A model generated the notes under the pieces. It was not told where the DNA came from and ran no database searches. It saw nothing but the letters and a program-made list of their open reading frames with translations. A DNA stretch of 64,000 nt, from assembly GCF_001544535.1 (NCBI RefSeq), contig NZ_FCON02000003.1, positions 62,001 through 126,000 of the forward strand, in the 5' to 3' direction. Below, piece after piece: positions 52,399-60,703 of the stretch. Source of the stretch: Caballeronia choica. Lineage in GTDB: Bacteria > Pseudomonadota > Gammaproteobacteria > Burkholderiales > Burkholderiaceae. Each line of letters opens with the position of its first letter. Within the stretch, counting starts at the first letter, position 1. Both the position numbers and the translations under genes were made by a program.

Positions 52399-53907
52399 AT
52401 GGTCACTCAACCGCATCTTCTCGCCGCCGTAGACCTGGGTTCGAACAGCTTCCGGCTGATCGTCGGACGCGTCGAGGAAACGGCGGCCGGCAGCCAGATT
52501 TATCAGGTCGACGCGCTGCGCGAGCCGGTGCGGCTCGGCGCGGGGCTCTCGCGCGACAAATATCTCGATCGCGCCTCGCAGTTGCGCGGCTGGGATGCGT
52601 TGAAGCGCTTCGGCGAACGCCTGCGCGATTTCCATCCGGACCATGTGCGCGCGGTTGCCACCAATACGCTGCGCGTCGCGAAAAACGCCAACGAGTTCAT
52701 GGCCGAGGCGGAAGTGGCGCTCGGTTTTCCGATCGAAGTGATCGCGGGCCGCGAGGAAGCGCGGCTCATTTATGCGGGCGCCGCGCACTCGGTGCCGGCG
52801 AGCGCGGGCAAGCGCCTCGTGGTGGATATCGGCGGCGGCTCGACGGAATTCATCATCGGCTCGCACTACACGCCGATCCACATGGAAAGCCTTTATATCG
52901 GCTGCGTGAGCCACAGCCGGCAGTTCTTCGCGGCAGGCAACGTCGACGAGTACACGATGCGCCAGGCCGAACTCGCCGCCAAGCGCGAGATCCAGATCAT
53001 CTCCGCAGAATACAAGCACACGGGCTGGGACCAGGCGATCGGCTCGTCGGGCACGGCACGCGCGCTCGCCGAACTCGTCGAGGCGAACGGCTTCAACGAT
53101 CCGCACGTCACGCACGGCATCTCGCGCGGCGGGCTGGAGCGCCTGAAGCGCGCGCTCATCAAGGCGGAGAACGTGAACCGGCTGAAGCTGATCGCGCTGA
53201 AACCCGACCGCGTTCCGGTGCTGGCCGGCGGCCTCTCGATCATGCTCGGCGTGTTCGAGGAACTGGGCATCGATTACGTCGATACGACCGATGGTGCGCT
53301 GAGGCTCGGCGTGCTCTATGACCTGCTCGGGCGTTCGCAGCATCAGGACATGCGCACGGTGACGGTGGAAGGCTTCAAGCGCCGCTACGGCGTCGACGCC
53401 GCGCAATCCGGCCGCATCGCCGAACTGGCGATCAGCTTCTACGACCAGCTCGACGAACCCGACGAGGAGCGCCGCCAGGAGAATCGCATGTTTCTCGCGT
53501 GGTCGGCGGCGCTGCATGAGATCGGCTTGTCGATTGCGCACAGCGCGTATCACAAGCACTCGGCGTATATCGCGAGCCACGCCGACATGCCCGGCTTCTC
53601 GCGCACCGACCAGGCGCGGCTCGCGGCGCTCGTGCTCGGTCATGCGGGCAAGCTGGGCAAGCTCGCGCATGCACGCGACGTCGACTGGACCCTGCTGTTC
53701 TGTCTGCGGCTCGCAGCGCTTCTCTGCCGGCGACGCACCGATGCCGGCCTGCCGCGCATCGAGGTGAAGCAGGCGGGCAGCGGCTTCGACGTGCGCCTGC
53801 CGAACGAGTGGGTCGCGAACAATCCGCTCACCGACTACAGCCTCGTTCAGGAAGCGACCGAATGGGAGAAGATGGGGCGGCCGTATCGCGTCGTGTATAC
53901 GGACTGA
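52399..53907 (+). CDS. ppx: Exopolyphosphatase (Ppx/GppA family)
   Basis: Hydrolyses polyphosphate, and possibly pppGpp, from the end of the chain. ATG at 52399 gives 502 residues. The ASKHA-fold phosphate loop is AAVDLGSNSFRLIVGRV, the second loop LVVDIGGGSTEFIIG, and the catalytic glutamate region AGREEARLIY. The C-terminal HD-like helical domain includes HEIGLSIAHSAYHKHSAYI. It opposes ppk in transcription and function, and is closed by a terminator. Confidence 0.96.
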   Translation: MVTQPHLLAAVDLGSNSFRLIVGRVEETAAGSQIYQVDALREPVRLGAGLSRDKYLDRASQLRGWDALKRFGERLRDFHPDHVRAVATNTLRVAKNANEFMAEAEVALGFPIEVIAGREEARLIYAGAAHSVPASAGKRLVVDIGGGSTEFIIGSHYTPIHMESLYIGCVSHSRQFFAAGNVDEYTMRQAELAAKREIQIISAEYKHTGWDQAIGSSGTARALAELVEANGFNDPHVTHGISRGGLERLKRALIKAENVNRLKLIALKPDRVPVLAGGLSIMLGVFEELGIDYVDTTDGALRLGVLYDLLGRSQHQDMRTVTVEGFKRRYGVDAAQSGRIAELAISFYDQLDEPDEERRQENRMFLAWSAALHEIGLSIAHSAYHKHSAYIASHADMPGFSRTDQARLAALVLGHAGKLGKLAHARDVDWTLLFCLRLAALLCRRRTDAGLPRIEVKQAGSGFDVRLPNEWVANNPLTDYSLVQEATEWEKMGRPYRVVYTD

Positions 53908-53939
53908 GTGTGCGTTGCGCGTTGCGTGCTTCGGATCGG

Positions 53940-53979
53940 AGGCCCTGCCGGGTGACAAGCGCGGTAGGGCCTGTTTTTT
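53940..53979. terminator. Terminator after ppx
   Basis: AGGCCCT/AGGGCCT stem extended by CCG/CGG, followed by GTTTTTT. It lies between converging ppx and the acyltransferase gene. Confidence 0.82.
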
Positions 53980-54005
53980 GACCCGGCGATGCGTCGATCC
54001 GTCGA

Positions 54006-54818
54006 TCAGCGTGCGTGCGCGTCGCCCATGAAGTGGCGTGCGTAGCGTGCGTTGATGTCGGAGAGGCGGAACAGCGTCAGGAAGTCCGCCGTGTTGAAGT
54101 CCGGGTCCCACGCGGGCGCGCCGCAAATCTTCGCGCCCAGCCGCAAGTAACCTTTGACGAGCGGTGGCGGGCTCACCTCGACGCCCGTGCGCAACTCCTC
54201 GACCGGCAGCGGCGTATGCGGGAACGCGCGGTATTCGGGGGCAGTCAGCGCGTCGCCGGCGAGCGAGCAATACAGGTTCGCCGCATAGTGCCCGCCATCG
54301 ATCATGCCGACGCTCGCGCAACCGAGCATTGTCTCGTAGCCGTTTTGCATCATGTACGTCGCGAGACCGCCCCACAGCGACATGATGACCGCGCCGCTGC
54401 GATAGTCGGGATGCACGCACGAGCGGCCGACCTCGACGAGCTTCGGCCTCAGGTGCGTCAGGCGCGACACGTCGAATTCGCTTTCGGCATAAAGACGCCC
54501 GATGCGCGAAGCCTGATGCGGCGGCAGCACGCGATACGTGCCGACCACTTTCAATGTATCGAGATCGCGCACCAGCAGGTGGTCACAGAAGGCGTCGAAT
54601 GCATCGACGTCGAGGCCCTCGGGGCCCGACAGGCGTGCGCCCATTTCCTCGGAGAACACGCGATAGCGCAGGCGCTGCGCTTCGCGCAGCGCGTCGTCGG
54701 TGCGGGCCCAGGCGACCTGGAGGCGATGTTGTCCGGCAACGGCAACGGCGGCGCGCGGAAGACGGCGTCGCGAGTCCTGCGTAAGCGGGGCGAGCGTTTT
54801 GAACGGTGAATCTTGCAT
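54006..54818 (-). CDS. olsB: OlsB-like ornithine N-acyltransferase / GNAT-fold acyltransferase
   Basis: 270 residues from ATG 54818, which has GAGG seven bases ahead; a longer start at 54881 lacks one. The acyl-homoserine-lactone-synthase-like/GNAT core is seen in LREAQRLRYRVFSEEMGARL and VVGTYRVLPPHQA. VEVGRSCVHPDYRSGAVI and LWGGLATYMMQNGYETMLG follow. These match proteins that acylate ornithine in phosphate-free ornithine lipid synthesis (OlsB, formerly hemolysin-like). An ornithine lipid gene beside the phosphate regulon is biologically sensible. OlsA is not adjacent, so the assignment is by family only. Confidence 0.75.
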   Translation of the reverse strand: MQDSPFKTLAPLTQDSRRRLPRAAVAVAGQHRLQVAWARTDDALREAQRLRYRVFSEEMGARLSGPEGLDVDAFDAFCDHLLVRDLDTLKVVGTYRVLPPHQASRIGRLYAESEFDVSRLTHLRPKLVEVGRSCVHPDYRSGAVIMSLWGGLATYMMQNGYETMLGCASVGMIDGGHYAANLYCSLAGDALTAPEYRAFPHTPLPVEELRTGVEVSPPPLVKGYLRLGAKICGAPAWDPDFNTADFLTLFRLSDINARYARHFMGDAHAR

Positions 54819-54923
54819 TGGCGTTCCTCGATGGGAGGCTTGAGTCCCCGCCAATGTAGTAACCGCGCATGACGCTCGCATGGCGTGCCAATGACGATTC
54901 GATGAAACGCCGTATTCAGGCGC

Positions 54924-55382
54924 TCAAAGCAGATCGGGGTTCGCCACCGCGCGCAGGACGATCTGGCCGTCGCCGCCGCGCGCGCGTTGCTGGAACCACC
55001 AGATGCCGGCTTTCTTGACCGACCAGTCCGCAACGTCTCCGGTGAGCAACAACGACGCGACGTGGCCGAGCGTCGGCTGATGACCGACCACGACCACCGT
55101 TTCCGCGACGCCTTCCGGCCAGCGGACGGCATCGAGCACGGCCTGCGCGCTGCCGCCGGGCGCGAGTTCCTCGACGACGCGATAGCGGTCGCCGAACGCT
55201 TCGGCCGTCTGGATCGTGCGCGTGGCGGGGCTGGCGAGGAACAGGGCGTCACCGTCGATACGGTTCCTGAGCCACTTGGCGACCGCCTGCGCCTGCTTGC
55301 GTCCGCGCGGCGTGAGCTGGCGGACGAGGTCGCTCGCCGCCTGGTCTTCGGCTTCGGCATGGCGCCAGAGAATGAGGTTCAT
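54924..55382 (-). CDS. sixA: Phosphohistidine phosphatase SixA
   Basis: 152 residues. Histidine-phosphatase superfamily: the RHG-type motif is LILWRHAEAED with His8. The conserved Arg is in LTPRGRKQAQAV and SPATRTIQTAEAF, and the second His in VVVGHQPTLGHVASLL. SixA removes phosphate from histidine phosphotransfer proteins (ArcB or NPr in E. coli). Monocistronic on the minus strand, it is the last core-like protein gene before the tRNA-Pro boundary. Confidence 0.92.
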   Translation of the reverse strand: MNLILWRHAEAEDQAASDLVRQLTPRGRKQAQAVAKWLRNRIDGDALFLASPATRTIQTAEAFGDRYRVVEELAPGGSAQAVLDAVRWPEGVAETVVVVGHQPTLGHVASLLLTGDVADWSVKKAGIWWFQQRARGGDGQIVLRAVANPDLL

Positions 55383-55505
55383 CGATTGTCTCCGTGGGAC
55401 TGAATGCTTCCTGAGTCTGCGCTCTGAATTCGCGTTGACTCCGTTGGACCGCCAAACGCATCGCGCGTGCTGCTCGGAGCCTGCAATCTCTGTCGATGCT
55501 TTTCA

Positions 55506-55534
55506 TTGCGCATGGTTCGGGAAAACGCTATCAT
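55506..55534 (+). promoter_or_regulatory. Promoter of tRNA-Pro
   Basis: -35 TTGCGC (55506-55511), 17-bp spacer, -10 TATCAT (55529-55534). Predicted start about 55541, five bases before the tRNA. Confidence 0.7.
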
Positions 55535-55545
55535 CTGCGGCTTGT

Positions 55546-55622
55546 CGGAGCGTAGCGCAGCCTGGTAGCGCATCTGATTTGGGATCAGAGGGTCGAAGGT
55601 TCGAATCCTTTCGCTCCGACCA
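55546..55622 (+). tRNA. tRNA-Pro (anticodon TGG)
   Basis: 77 nt with encoded CCA. Acceptor CGGAGCG/CGCTCCG, anticodon stem TCTGA/TCAGA with loop TTTGGGA (anticodon TGG), T-loop TTCGAAT. It is the last housekeeping feature before the accessory region and a possible integration site. Confidence 0.97.
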
Positions 55623-55630
55623 ATGAAATC

Positions 55631-55665
55631 AAGGGGTTAGCCGTCATTGACTGCTAACCCCTTTT
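55631..55665 (+). terminator. Terminator after tRNA-Pro
   Basis: AAGGGGTTAGC pairs with GCTAACCCCTT across a 13-nt loop, followed by TTTTCC. Confidence 0.85.
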
Positions 55666-56264
55666 CCGTTTTGGGAGATGGTGGCGAATTTCCACAACTT
55701 TCCCACAACCGGCTCGCTCTGCTTGCGCCGCGTGCTATTCGGTGCAGCGGCGCCACGCAAGCGGACGCAATGTTCGCAAAGCAGGTTCGGGCTATGCATG
55801 ATCCCTTTCCGTATAGCTTGGAACCGCTACACCAGCAGCCAATTGCCCTGAACCGTCGGGCAAATACGATCGTGATACCCCCGGCGTCTCCCAGGGCGTT
55901 ATCAAGCGGTATAGGCCGACGGTGCGATCAGTATCGCCCCCTCGGGCACGTGCGCACACATTGACGACGGTCGACCGACCTGGTGTATGAATCCTTTTTC
56001 CTCGACAACCCCCCACCCCGACCGGGGGAGCGGACCCCGAGCCATCGACCGGAGGTACCCGACCTTCACCGCGCGCTCTTTTGGGGGCCCAAAAATTCAG
56101 ATGTTTACCATGTGCTGTATTACGATAGGTAAGATACGCAGCGTAAACAAAAGCTCGTCGCGTCTCGCGCACTCAAAGCTCCGACGAGCCGAGGTCAGGC
56201 TCCACGTGACAGCACGCAGCGAGCGAACGAAATAAGTATCACTCAGCGCGGGGCGACGAAACGG
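55666..56264. other. 599-bp degraded stretch at island start
   Basis: No supportable gene. A 126-codon minus-strand frame (55792-56172) has no convincing start signal or recognisable motif and may be a decayed relic. The stretch mixes GC-rich and AT-rich patches, and no integrase remnant could be identified. It marks the change from core to accessory DNA. Confidence 0.45.
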
Positions 56265-56894
56265 ATGCTTCGCAAGCGTGCAACTATGTCTTATTTCGAT
56301 GCCGACTACCTTACTGCACTCGACGCAAGAGCAATCGCCCGCTATCACGCGATCACCGGCCTGCGCGCCGACTACAGGTTGCACACGGAACTCGGACCCC
56401 AGCCCTACGAAGGTGACATCGAGAACGCTCGTATTGTCGTCCTGATGAACAATCCCGGCTTCGACGCGACAAGCACGCTCGACGACCATCGCTTTACGCG
56501 CGACGGCTGGCCTTACGCCTCTTTCCATCCTGACGCCCCCGCTGGAATGCGCGACTATAGCATCCCGCGTTTTCGCGACCTGATCGCGGAGTTCGGTGCG
56601 CAACAAGTATCGCAGCGGCTTGCAATGCTGCAAATTCACCCTTGGGCGAGCGCTGCGCTGGATGACCCGAAGCGGTTGGCATTACCGTCTATGACACTTG
56701 CCCTCGAACACGCGCGCAATGCAATACACCGTGGTGCACTCGTGATGATCGGACGCGGCGCATGGCACTGGCTCCCCGCGCTGGGACTCCCAAAAGGAGC
56801 GCTATTCGAACATCCAAGTCCGCGCGTCGTGTACTGGAACCGCCAGTCCCTCCCTGCTGACATTTTCGAGGCGATGCGTCGCGCCATGGAGTAG
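56265..56894 (+). CDS. Unknown protein, possibly uracil-DNA-glycosylase fold
   Basis: 209 residues from ATG 56265, or 202 from ATG 56286; neither has a strong ribosome-binding site. A strand-loop segment ARIVVLMNNPGFDAT (about residues 48-62) resembles the NPG-type motif I of SMUG/UDG-superfamily enzymes. A later HRGALVMIGRGAWHW strand and FEHPSPRVVYW (HPS) recall their motifs II/III. The two motif pieces sit at plausible distances. The match is by eye only, and no catalytic residue can be assigned safely. It is the first gene in the island, read away from tRNA-Pro. Confidence 0.55.
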   Translation: MLRKRATMSYFDADYLTALDARAIARYHAITGLRADYRLHTELGPQPYEGDIENARIVVLMNNPGFDATSTLDDHRFTRDGWPYASFHPDAPAGMRDYSIPRFRDLIAEFGAQQVSQRLAMLQIHPWASAALDDPKRLALPSMTLALEHARNAIHRGALVMIGRGAWHWLPALGLPKGALFEHPSPRVVYWNRQSLPADIFEAMRRAME

Positions 56895-57047
56895 CCGTGC
56901 GTAAATATTGATGCTATCCAGTCCTCTTGAGGCGCTATAGCTGTTAACAAGCACCCGCGCTCAACTAAATAGGCGGCTCGCGAAAATTGTATTTGTTTGT
57001 GGGGGGAGATCGAGAAAGGTCTCATCCATATAGGTGAACGTCCATCT

Positions 57048-58028
57048 ATGAAAAAGTTGGCCAGAATTTCCTTTAATTCGTCAGGCTGGAATCGCCCAAC
57101 CGGCGAAGCCCGTCGTCTGGAAAAAGATAGCTTTAATACGGAGAACGGTTTTGGCTTCGAGGACTGGCTATTCAGAGAGGAATGGCTGCTAGACGGTTGG
57201 CGCTATTCGTTCCTGCAGGGCGTAAACGACAGTAGAAATCCTCTGTTGAAGGAGGGTAGACCGTTCGATGTCACGCTTTTTACTATCGAGCCGGACAAGC
57301 GCCGCAGATATGTGGCGACACTACGCGATGCGGAATGTCTTGACGACACGCAGGCGGCTGATGCTATCAAGGCATTTGAGCAGAATGGGTGGCTTAGTCA
57401 AATGAAACTGGAGATCGGGAACGTCGGCGGCAATCTAGGAGCGCTGACCGACCACAGTTGGGCACCCTACATCCTCAACCTTCGGTTCCGTATCGAAAAC
57501 ACGGAACGATATGCCCCAGATGCGTATGCTGTCGACGGAGATCCAGTCTTCAGGCTCAACCGCTACAATCTTCCAGACCAACAAGACAACAACGATAATC
57601 TTGGCGGCTCAATTCGTACCGGTCGCGAGTCTTCTCTAGACGCGCTGTCGTACATGCGTAAGGCAATCGGTCCGGTGAAGTGCTCGCCGGAGCACGCTCG
57701 AATGCAACACCGCCTCATGTCGGAACTCAAACAAGAATATGCAACGGCGCGAATCGTTTGCGAAGAGAATTTTGTCGACGTCACAGTTGAGACCGACAAC
57801 GAGCTAATTTTCTATGAGATCAAATCTGACCTTGCGCCGCGTACAGTTCTACGGCAAGCCGTCGGGCAACTTCTGGAGTATGCGTTTTATCCGAGAAAGC
57901 AAACTCGATACGCAACCCGCTTGGTAGTGGTTGGTCGTCGACAACTGTCGCCAATGGATCAGGCGTACTTGTACACGCTGTGCGAACAATTTTCTCTGCC
58001 ACTCGAATATCGTATGGTGGAGATATGA
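57048..58028 (+). CDS. Putative PD-(D/E)XK nuclease with unknown N-terminal domain
   Basis: 326 residues from ATG 57048; TTG 56997 would add 17. The C-terminal 90 residues have the order expected of a restriction-endonuclease-like fold: a helix with HARMQHRLMSEL, Glu239/Glu240, Asp244 in NFVDVTV, Glu257-Ile-Lys259 in FYEIKSD, and Gln274 in QAVGQLLEYAF. This gives an E...D...ExK...Q set. The N-terminal 125 residues are unrecognised but well ordered, with GFGFEDWLF, RYSFLQGVN and RRYVATLRDAECL, and may sense a ligand or modified DNA. Base composition is clearly lower in GC than the core genes. A restriction-like role is inference. Confidence 0.65.
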   Translation: MKKLARISFNSSGWNRPTGEARRLEKDSFNTENGFGFEDWLFREEWLLDGWRYSFLQGVNDSRNPLLKEGRPFDVTLFTIEPDKRRRYVATLRDAECLDDTQAADAIKAFEQNGWLSQMKLEIGNVGGNLGALTDHSWAPYILNLRFRIENTERYAPDAYAVDGDPVFRLNRYNLPDQQDNNDNLGGSIRTGRESSLDALSYMRKAIGPVKCSPEHARMQHRLMSELKQEYATARIVCEENFVDVTVETDNELIFYEIKSDLAPRTVLRQAVGQLLEYAFYPRKQTRYATRLVVVGRRQLSPMDQAYLYTLCEQFSLPLEYRMVEI

Positions 58029-58052
58029 GTACGCCTTCAGGGTACGGGGAAT

Positions 58053-58133
58053 ATGGATAGGGAAAAGGGAAAGCTTTACAACGAAACTGACGATATCATG
58101 GAGCGGATCGCGTGGAAGAAAGGGCAGCTATAA
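58053..58133 (+). CDS. Possible 26-residue small ORF after the nuclease gene
   Basis: ATG at 58053, 24 bp after the nuclease stop, preceded by GGGGAAT as a poor ribosome-binding site. The peptide is charged, mixed acidic and basic, with no hydrophobic stretch. It may be chance. Confidence 0.2.
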   Translation: MDREKGKLYNETDDIMERIAWKKGQL

Positions 58134-58226
58134 GCGGGCTTGCGTCCCCAAAAAGAGGCCTCCCCCTCCACAATGAACCGCACTACGTAAGATTTTCTCC
58201 GACCGGGGCGGAAAGAGGGACTTCAT

Positions 58227-58958
58227 ATGGACACTCAACGAGATGCCGTAGAGGTTGACGATTATTCGTGGGATGACCCCGTACATGACAGCACCCTGCG
58301 TCTCCTTGACTACAGGGGCGCCGTCGCGGATGAGATACCGGGGCAGGCGGTGCCGATGGCGAAAATCGCCGCGGCTATCCACGAGAGCGCCAGATATCTC
58401 ACAGCGGACCAGCACGAGCAGGTGATTGGATGGCTCAAGACCTGGAAACTGTGTGATATCCCGCGAAAATACAACGAGTCGACGTTCGAGAGCCAGTTTG
58501 CACGGCGTCTGAATTGGTTGAAGGCCAGCGAGATGCAAACTGGACTGTTATCGAAGGTCAAATGGAGTTTGTTCGCGGCAAAGGCATGCGCCATTCTTTT
58601 GGCGCTATGTGCCGCAACTGTCGCTGTCGTTTTCTTTGACGGTCACACATGGCGCTGGTACGAATCGTTCGGCGCATTCGTGGTATTTGTTGCCATTTAT
58701 GCAATTTGCTCCACGTTTGATACGAAAGCGCAGCTCGCGGCGAAGGAGCAGGACCGACGCTATTTCCTGGCATCGCTCAGAGAGGCGCAGACCGTCAGCG
58801 AGCTCAGTCAGGCTGGGCTTTTTGCGTTCATTCCAGAGTCGACGCCACAGCCGGGAAGGCCCTTCAACGAGTGGGCGAGCGTACTTGCGATGCGCTCAGC
58901 ACAAGAGCACCTAAGCGACGCGCTCTACACTGACCCCGACTGGTTCCTTCGGCGCTGA
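58227..58958 (+). CDS. Unknown two-TM membrane protein
   Basis: 243 residues, ATG at 58227 with GAGGG upstream. It was not recognised. An acidic soluble N-terminal part of about 110 residues includes TADQHEQVIGWLKTWKL. Two TM helices follow, at about 115-137 (ILLALCAATVAVVFF) and 146-163 (FVVFVAIYAICS). A cytoplasmic helical tail of about 80 residues ends WFLRR. The two-helix hairpin with soluble flanks fits an inner-membrane sensor or effector, but no motif shows which. It lies 151 bp before the tail-anchored protein gene. Confidence 0.65.
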   Translation: MDTQRDAVEVDDYSWDDPVHDSTLRLLDYRGAVADEIPGQAVPMAKIAAAIHESARYLTADQHEQVIGWLKTWKLCDIPRKYNESTFESQFARRLNWLKASEMQTGLLSKVKWSLFAAKACAILLALCAATVAVVFFDGHTWRWYESFGAFVVFVAIYAICSTFDTKAQLAAKEQDRRYFLASLREAQTVSELSQAGLFAFIPESTPQPGRPFNEWASVLAMRSAQEHLSDALYTDPDWFLRR

Positions 58959-59109
58959 CCAATGTCCGCGCAGCGTCAGCGTGCCGGGCAACATCGACTT
59001 GCAGCGCCCCTCACATAGCCGTGCCGCAGCCGACGTGCCGCCTGCTTGACGCATCGGAGCCTCCGGGTACCCGCGAGACTCCGCCGCGATAGCAAAGGAG
59101 AAGTCGCCA

Positions 59110-60426
59110 ATGGCCTGGGATCACACCACGAATCCGGTGATTACACGTAACCGGCTGCGCTTTTCGTCCCCGGACGCCGTCTATGAGGCCCTGGAGCAAT
59201 ACGGGGCCTACTTGCGGGAAAACCAGTTCCGGTTGGGCGATGAAGACCTCGAGCAGGCATTAGCCGGACGTAACGCTCCCCTGATAGACCTGGCGCTTGC
59301 GAAAAACGCGCGTTCTCACAGTCTGGTGGCGCAACTTTACAAGCGCGCGCTGGCCGGCAGCGGCGACGCTGACTACGACAGGGCGATACGCTTGAACTGT
59401 CTGTCGAACCGGGGTGTCATGGGCGCGCTGTACTCGAAAGAACTGATCGATCCCCAGTCGCCGGCAGTGAATGAGGGTCACCGGCTGGCTCTGGAGGGCG
59501 ATGAGGAAGAGCTGGCAATCCTGATGAGCAATCCGGGTATTCGCGGCTTTCTTGCTGCGGTCTATACCCGGAAAGACTGGTTGCAGGATATTCCGGATGA
59601 GCGATGGCGGCTGCTGGTGCTGAAATCGGTGGGCAACCCCGCGATTAACCGGGACGACACAGACAGCAGGAACCCCGACCTGTTAGCCTGGGACCTCCGG
59701 AAAGCCCTGCGCGGGCTACTGGGCAGCGCGCCGGCGCAACCAGATTGGGTCCTCACGCTGCACCAGTTGCTGCTCGAACTGAGCCCGCCACGTGTTTGGG
59801 GATTCGACAGCGAACAGGCCGTGATTGACATCCTTGAACGGTGGAAAGGCATAACTGTGAAGAGCGAATTCGGCGACCGGGAACATGAGGGCTACTTTAC
59901 GCCCCAGCCGATCGCCGAAGAGTTCCGCTGCCTTGTCGCGGCCTTGTACGGAAGCGTGCTCGTCGACAAAAAGTTGGTGTCTGTGGGAAAACCTGACTCT
60001 GACGACGTCGCGCTGCGTTGTGCGTACTACGGTAACTCGGCAAAGACAGTGGAGGAGATGAAGGCGGCGTACGAAAAAGACGGTGACATTTTCACGTTCG
60101 GTGCGCTGTTCAACAACAGCGTGATGCTTGAGCCGGCATGCCGTGCGGAACTTGAAGCACACCTTACGCGGGACACCGACTGGCTGCGCAAAAAGCGTTA
60201 TAAGCAGTTGCAGGCGGAGCACGACTGGTTCGATCCGCGACCAGTGAGCGAATTGCTGGAGATCGCCGATACTGGCGCTGCCGAATCTGCTGTGCAGGAG
60301 AATCCCGAACTACGCGCCCTGGCTAGCCAGATGACGGATCTGAAAACGCAGATCGCCGGCCTGTCAAAAGTGCTTGTCTGGGGGCTGATCGTAATCCTAG
60401 CCATCCTTGTGTTCTGGCGCCGATGA
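59110..60426 (+). CDS. Unknown tail-anchored helical protein
   Basis: 438 residues, ATG at 59110 with AAGGAGA about nine bases ahead. It was not recognised. The body is almost wholly alpha-helical, with recurring segments such as LIDLALAKNARSHSLVAQLY and LAILMSNPGIRGFLAAVY that suggest degenerate helical (HEAT/TPR-like) repeats. A short coiled coil (LRALASQMTDLKTQIAGLSK) leads to a single C-terminal TM helix (about 418-435, VWGLIVILAILVF) ending WRR. The bulk would be cytoplasmic, tethered to the membrane. It may act with the two-TM protein encoded upstream, because both are membrane-linked and adjacent; that is inference. Confidence 0.65.
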   Translation: MAWDHTTNPVITRNRLRFSSPDAVYEALEQYGAYLRENQFRLGDEDLEQALAGRNAPLIDLALAKNARSHSLVAQLYKRALAGSGDADYDRAIRLNCLSNRGVMGALYSKELIDPQSPAVNEGHRLALEGDEEELAILMSNPGIRGFLAAVYTRKDWLQDIPDERWRLLVLKSVGNPAINRDDTDSRNPDLLAWDLRKALRGLLGSAPAQPDWVLTLHQLLLELSPPRVWGFDSEQAVIDILERWKGITVKSEFGDREHEGYFTPQPIAEEFRCLVAALYGSVLVDKKLVSVGKPDSDDVALRCAYYGNSAKTVEEMKAAYEKDGDIFTFGALFNNSVMLEPACRAELEAHLTRDTDWLRKKRYKQLQAEHDWFDPRPVSELLEIADTGAAESAVQENPELRALASQMTDLKTQIAGLSKVLVWGLIVILAILVFWRR

Positions 60427-60703
60427 ACACTGCGGCACTGTCGACTCGTCAGGCTACGGCAATTAGTTGATTCGAAAAGTCGACCCCAGGTGGAAGTATG
60501 TCCGCTAAAGTTCAGAAGCCAACCCTGCGGTTACGACAAGGGAAGTTCGTGGGGATGCCGGGCATCCGGGGAGCACATAGACGCCGAACTTCCGAAGGCG
60601 GCCAGTTTCGGCCGCTCGACCAAAGCTTCTTAATCCGCGACAATTTGGGCGGCCGGCGCTGCAAGAGGCGTAACCGAACCGCTTGAATCCATGGAGACGA
60701 AAA
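60427..60703 (+). other. Non-coding gap before the HNH-like gene
   Basis: 277 bp without a supportable gene. A 62-codon frame at 60498-60686 is highly Arg-rich, lacks a ribosome-binding site and shows no motif. Short inverted patches (TTCCGAAGGCGG/CCGGGC-type) resemble the degraded sequence at 61,870-62,030. Confidence 0.4.

Noticed and set aside
55792-56172. 126-codon minus-strand frame after tRNA-Pro
   Set aside because: No ribosome-binding site, no motif and mixed composition; at best a decayed relic.
60498-60686. 62-codon frame before the HNH-like gene
   Set aside because: No ribosome-binding site and extreme Arg content; it abuts the next gene only by chance.
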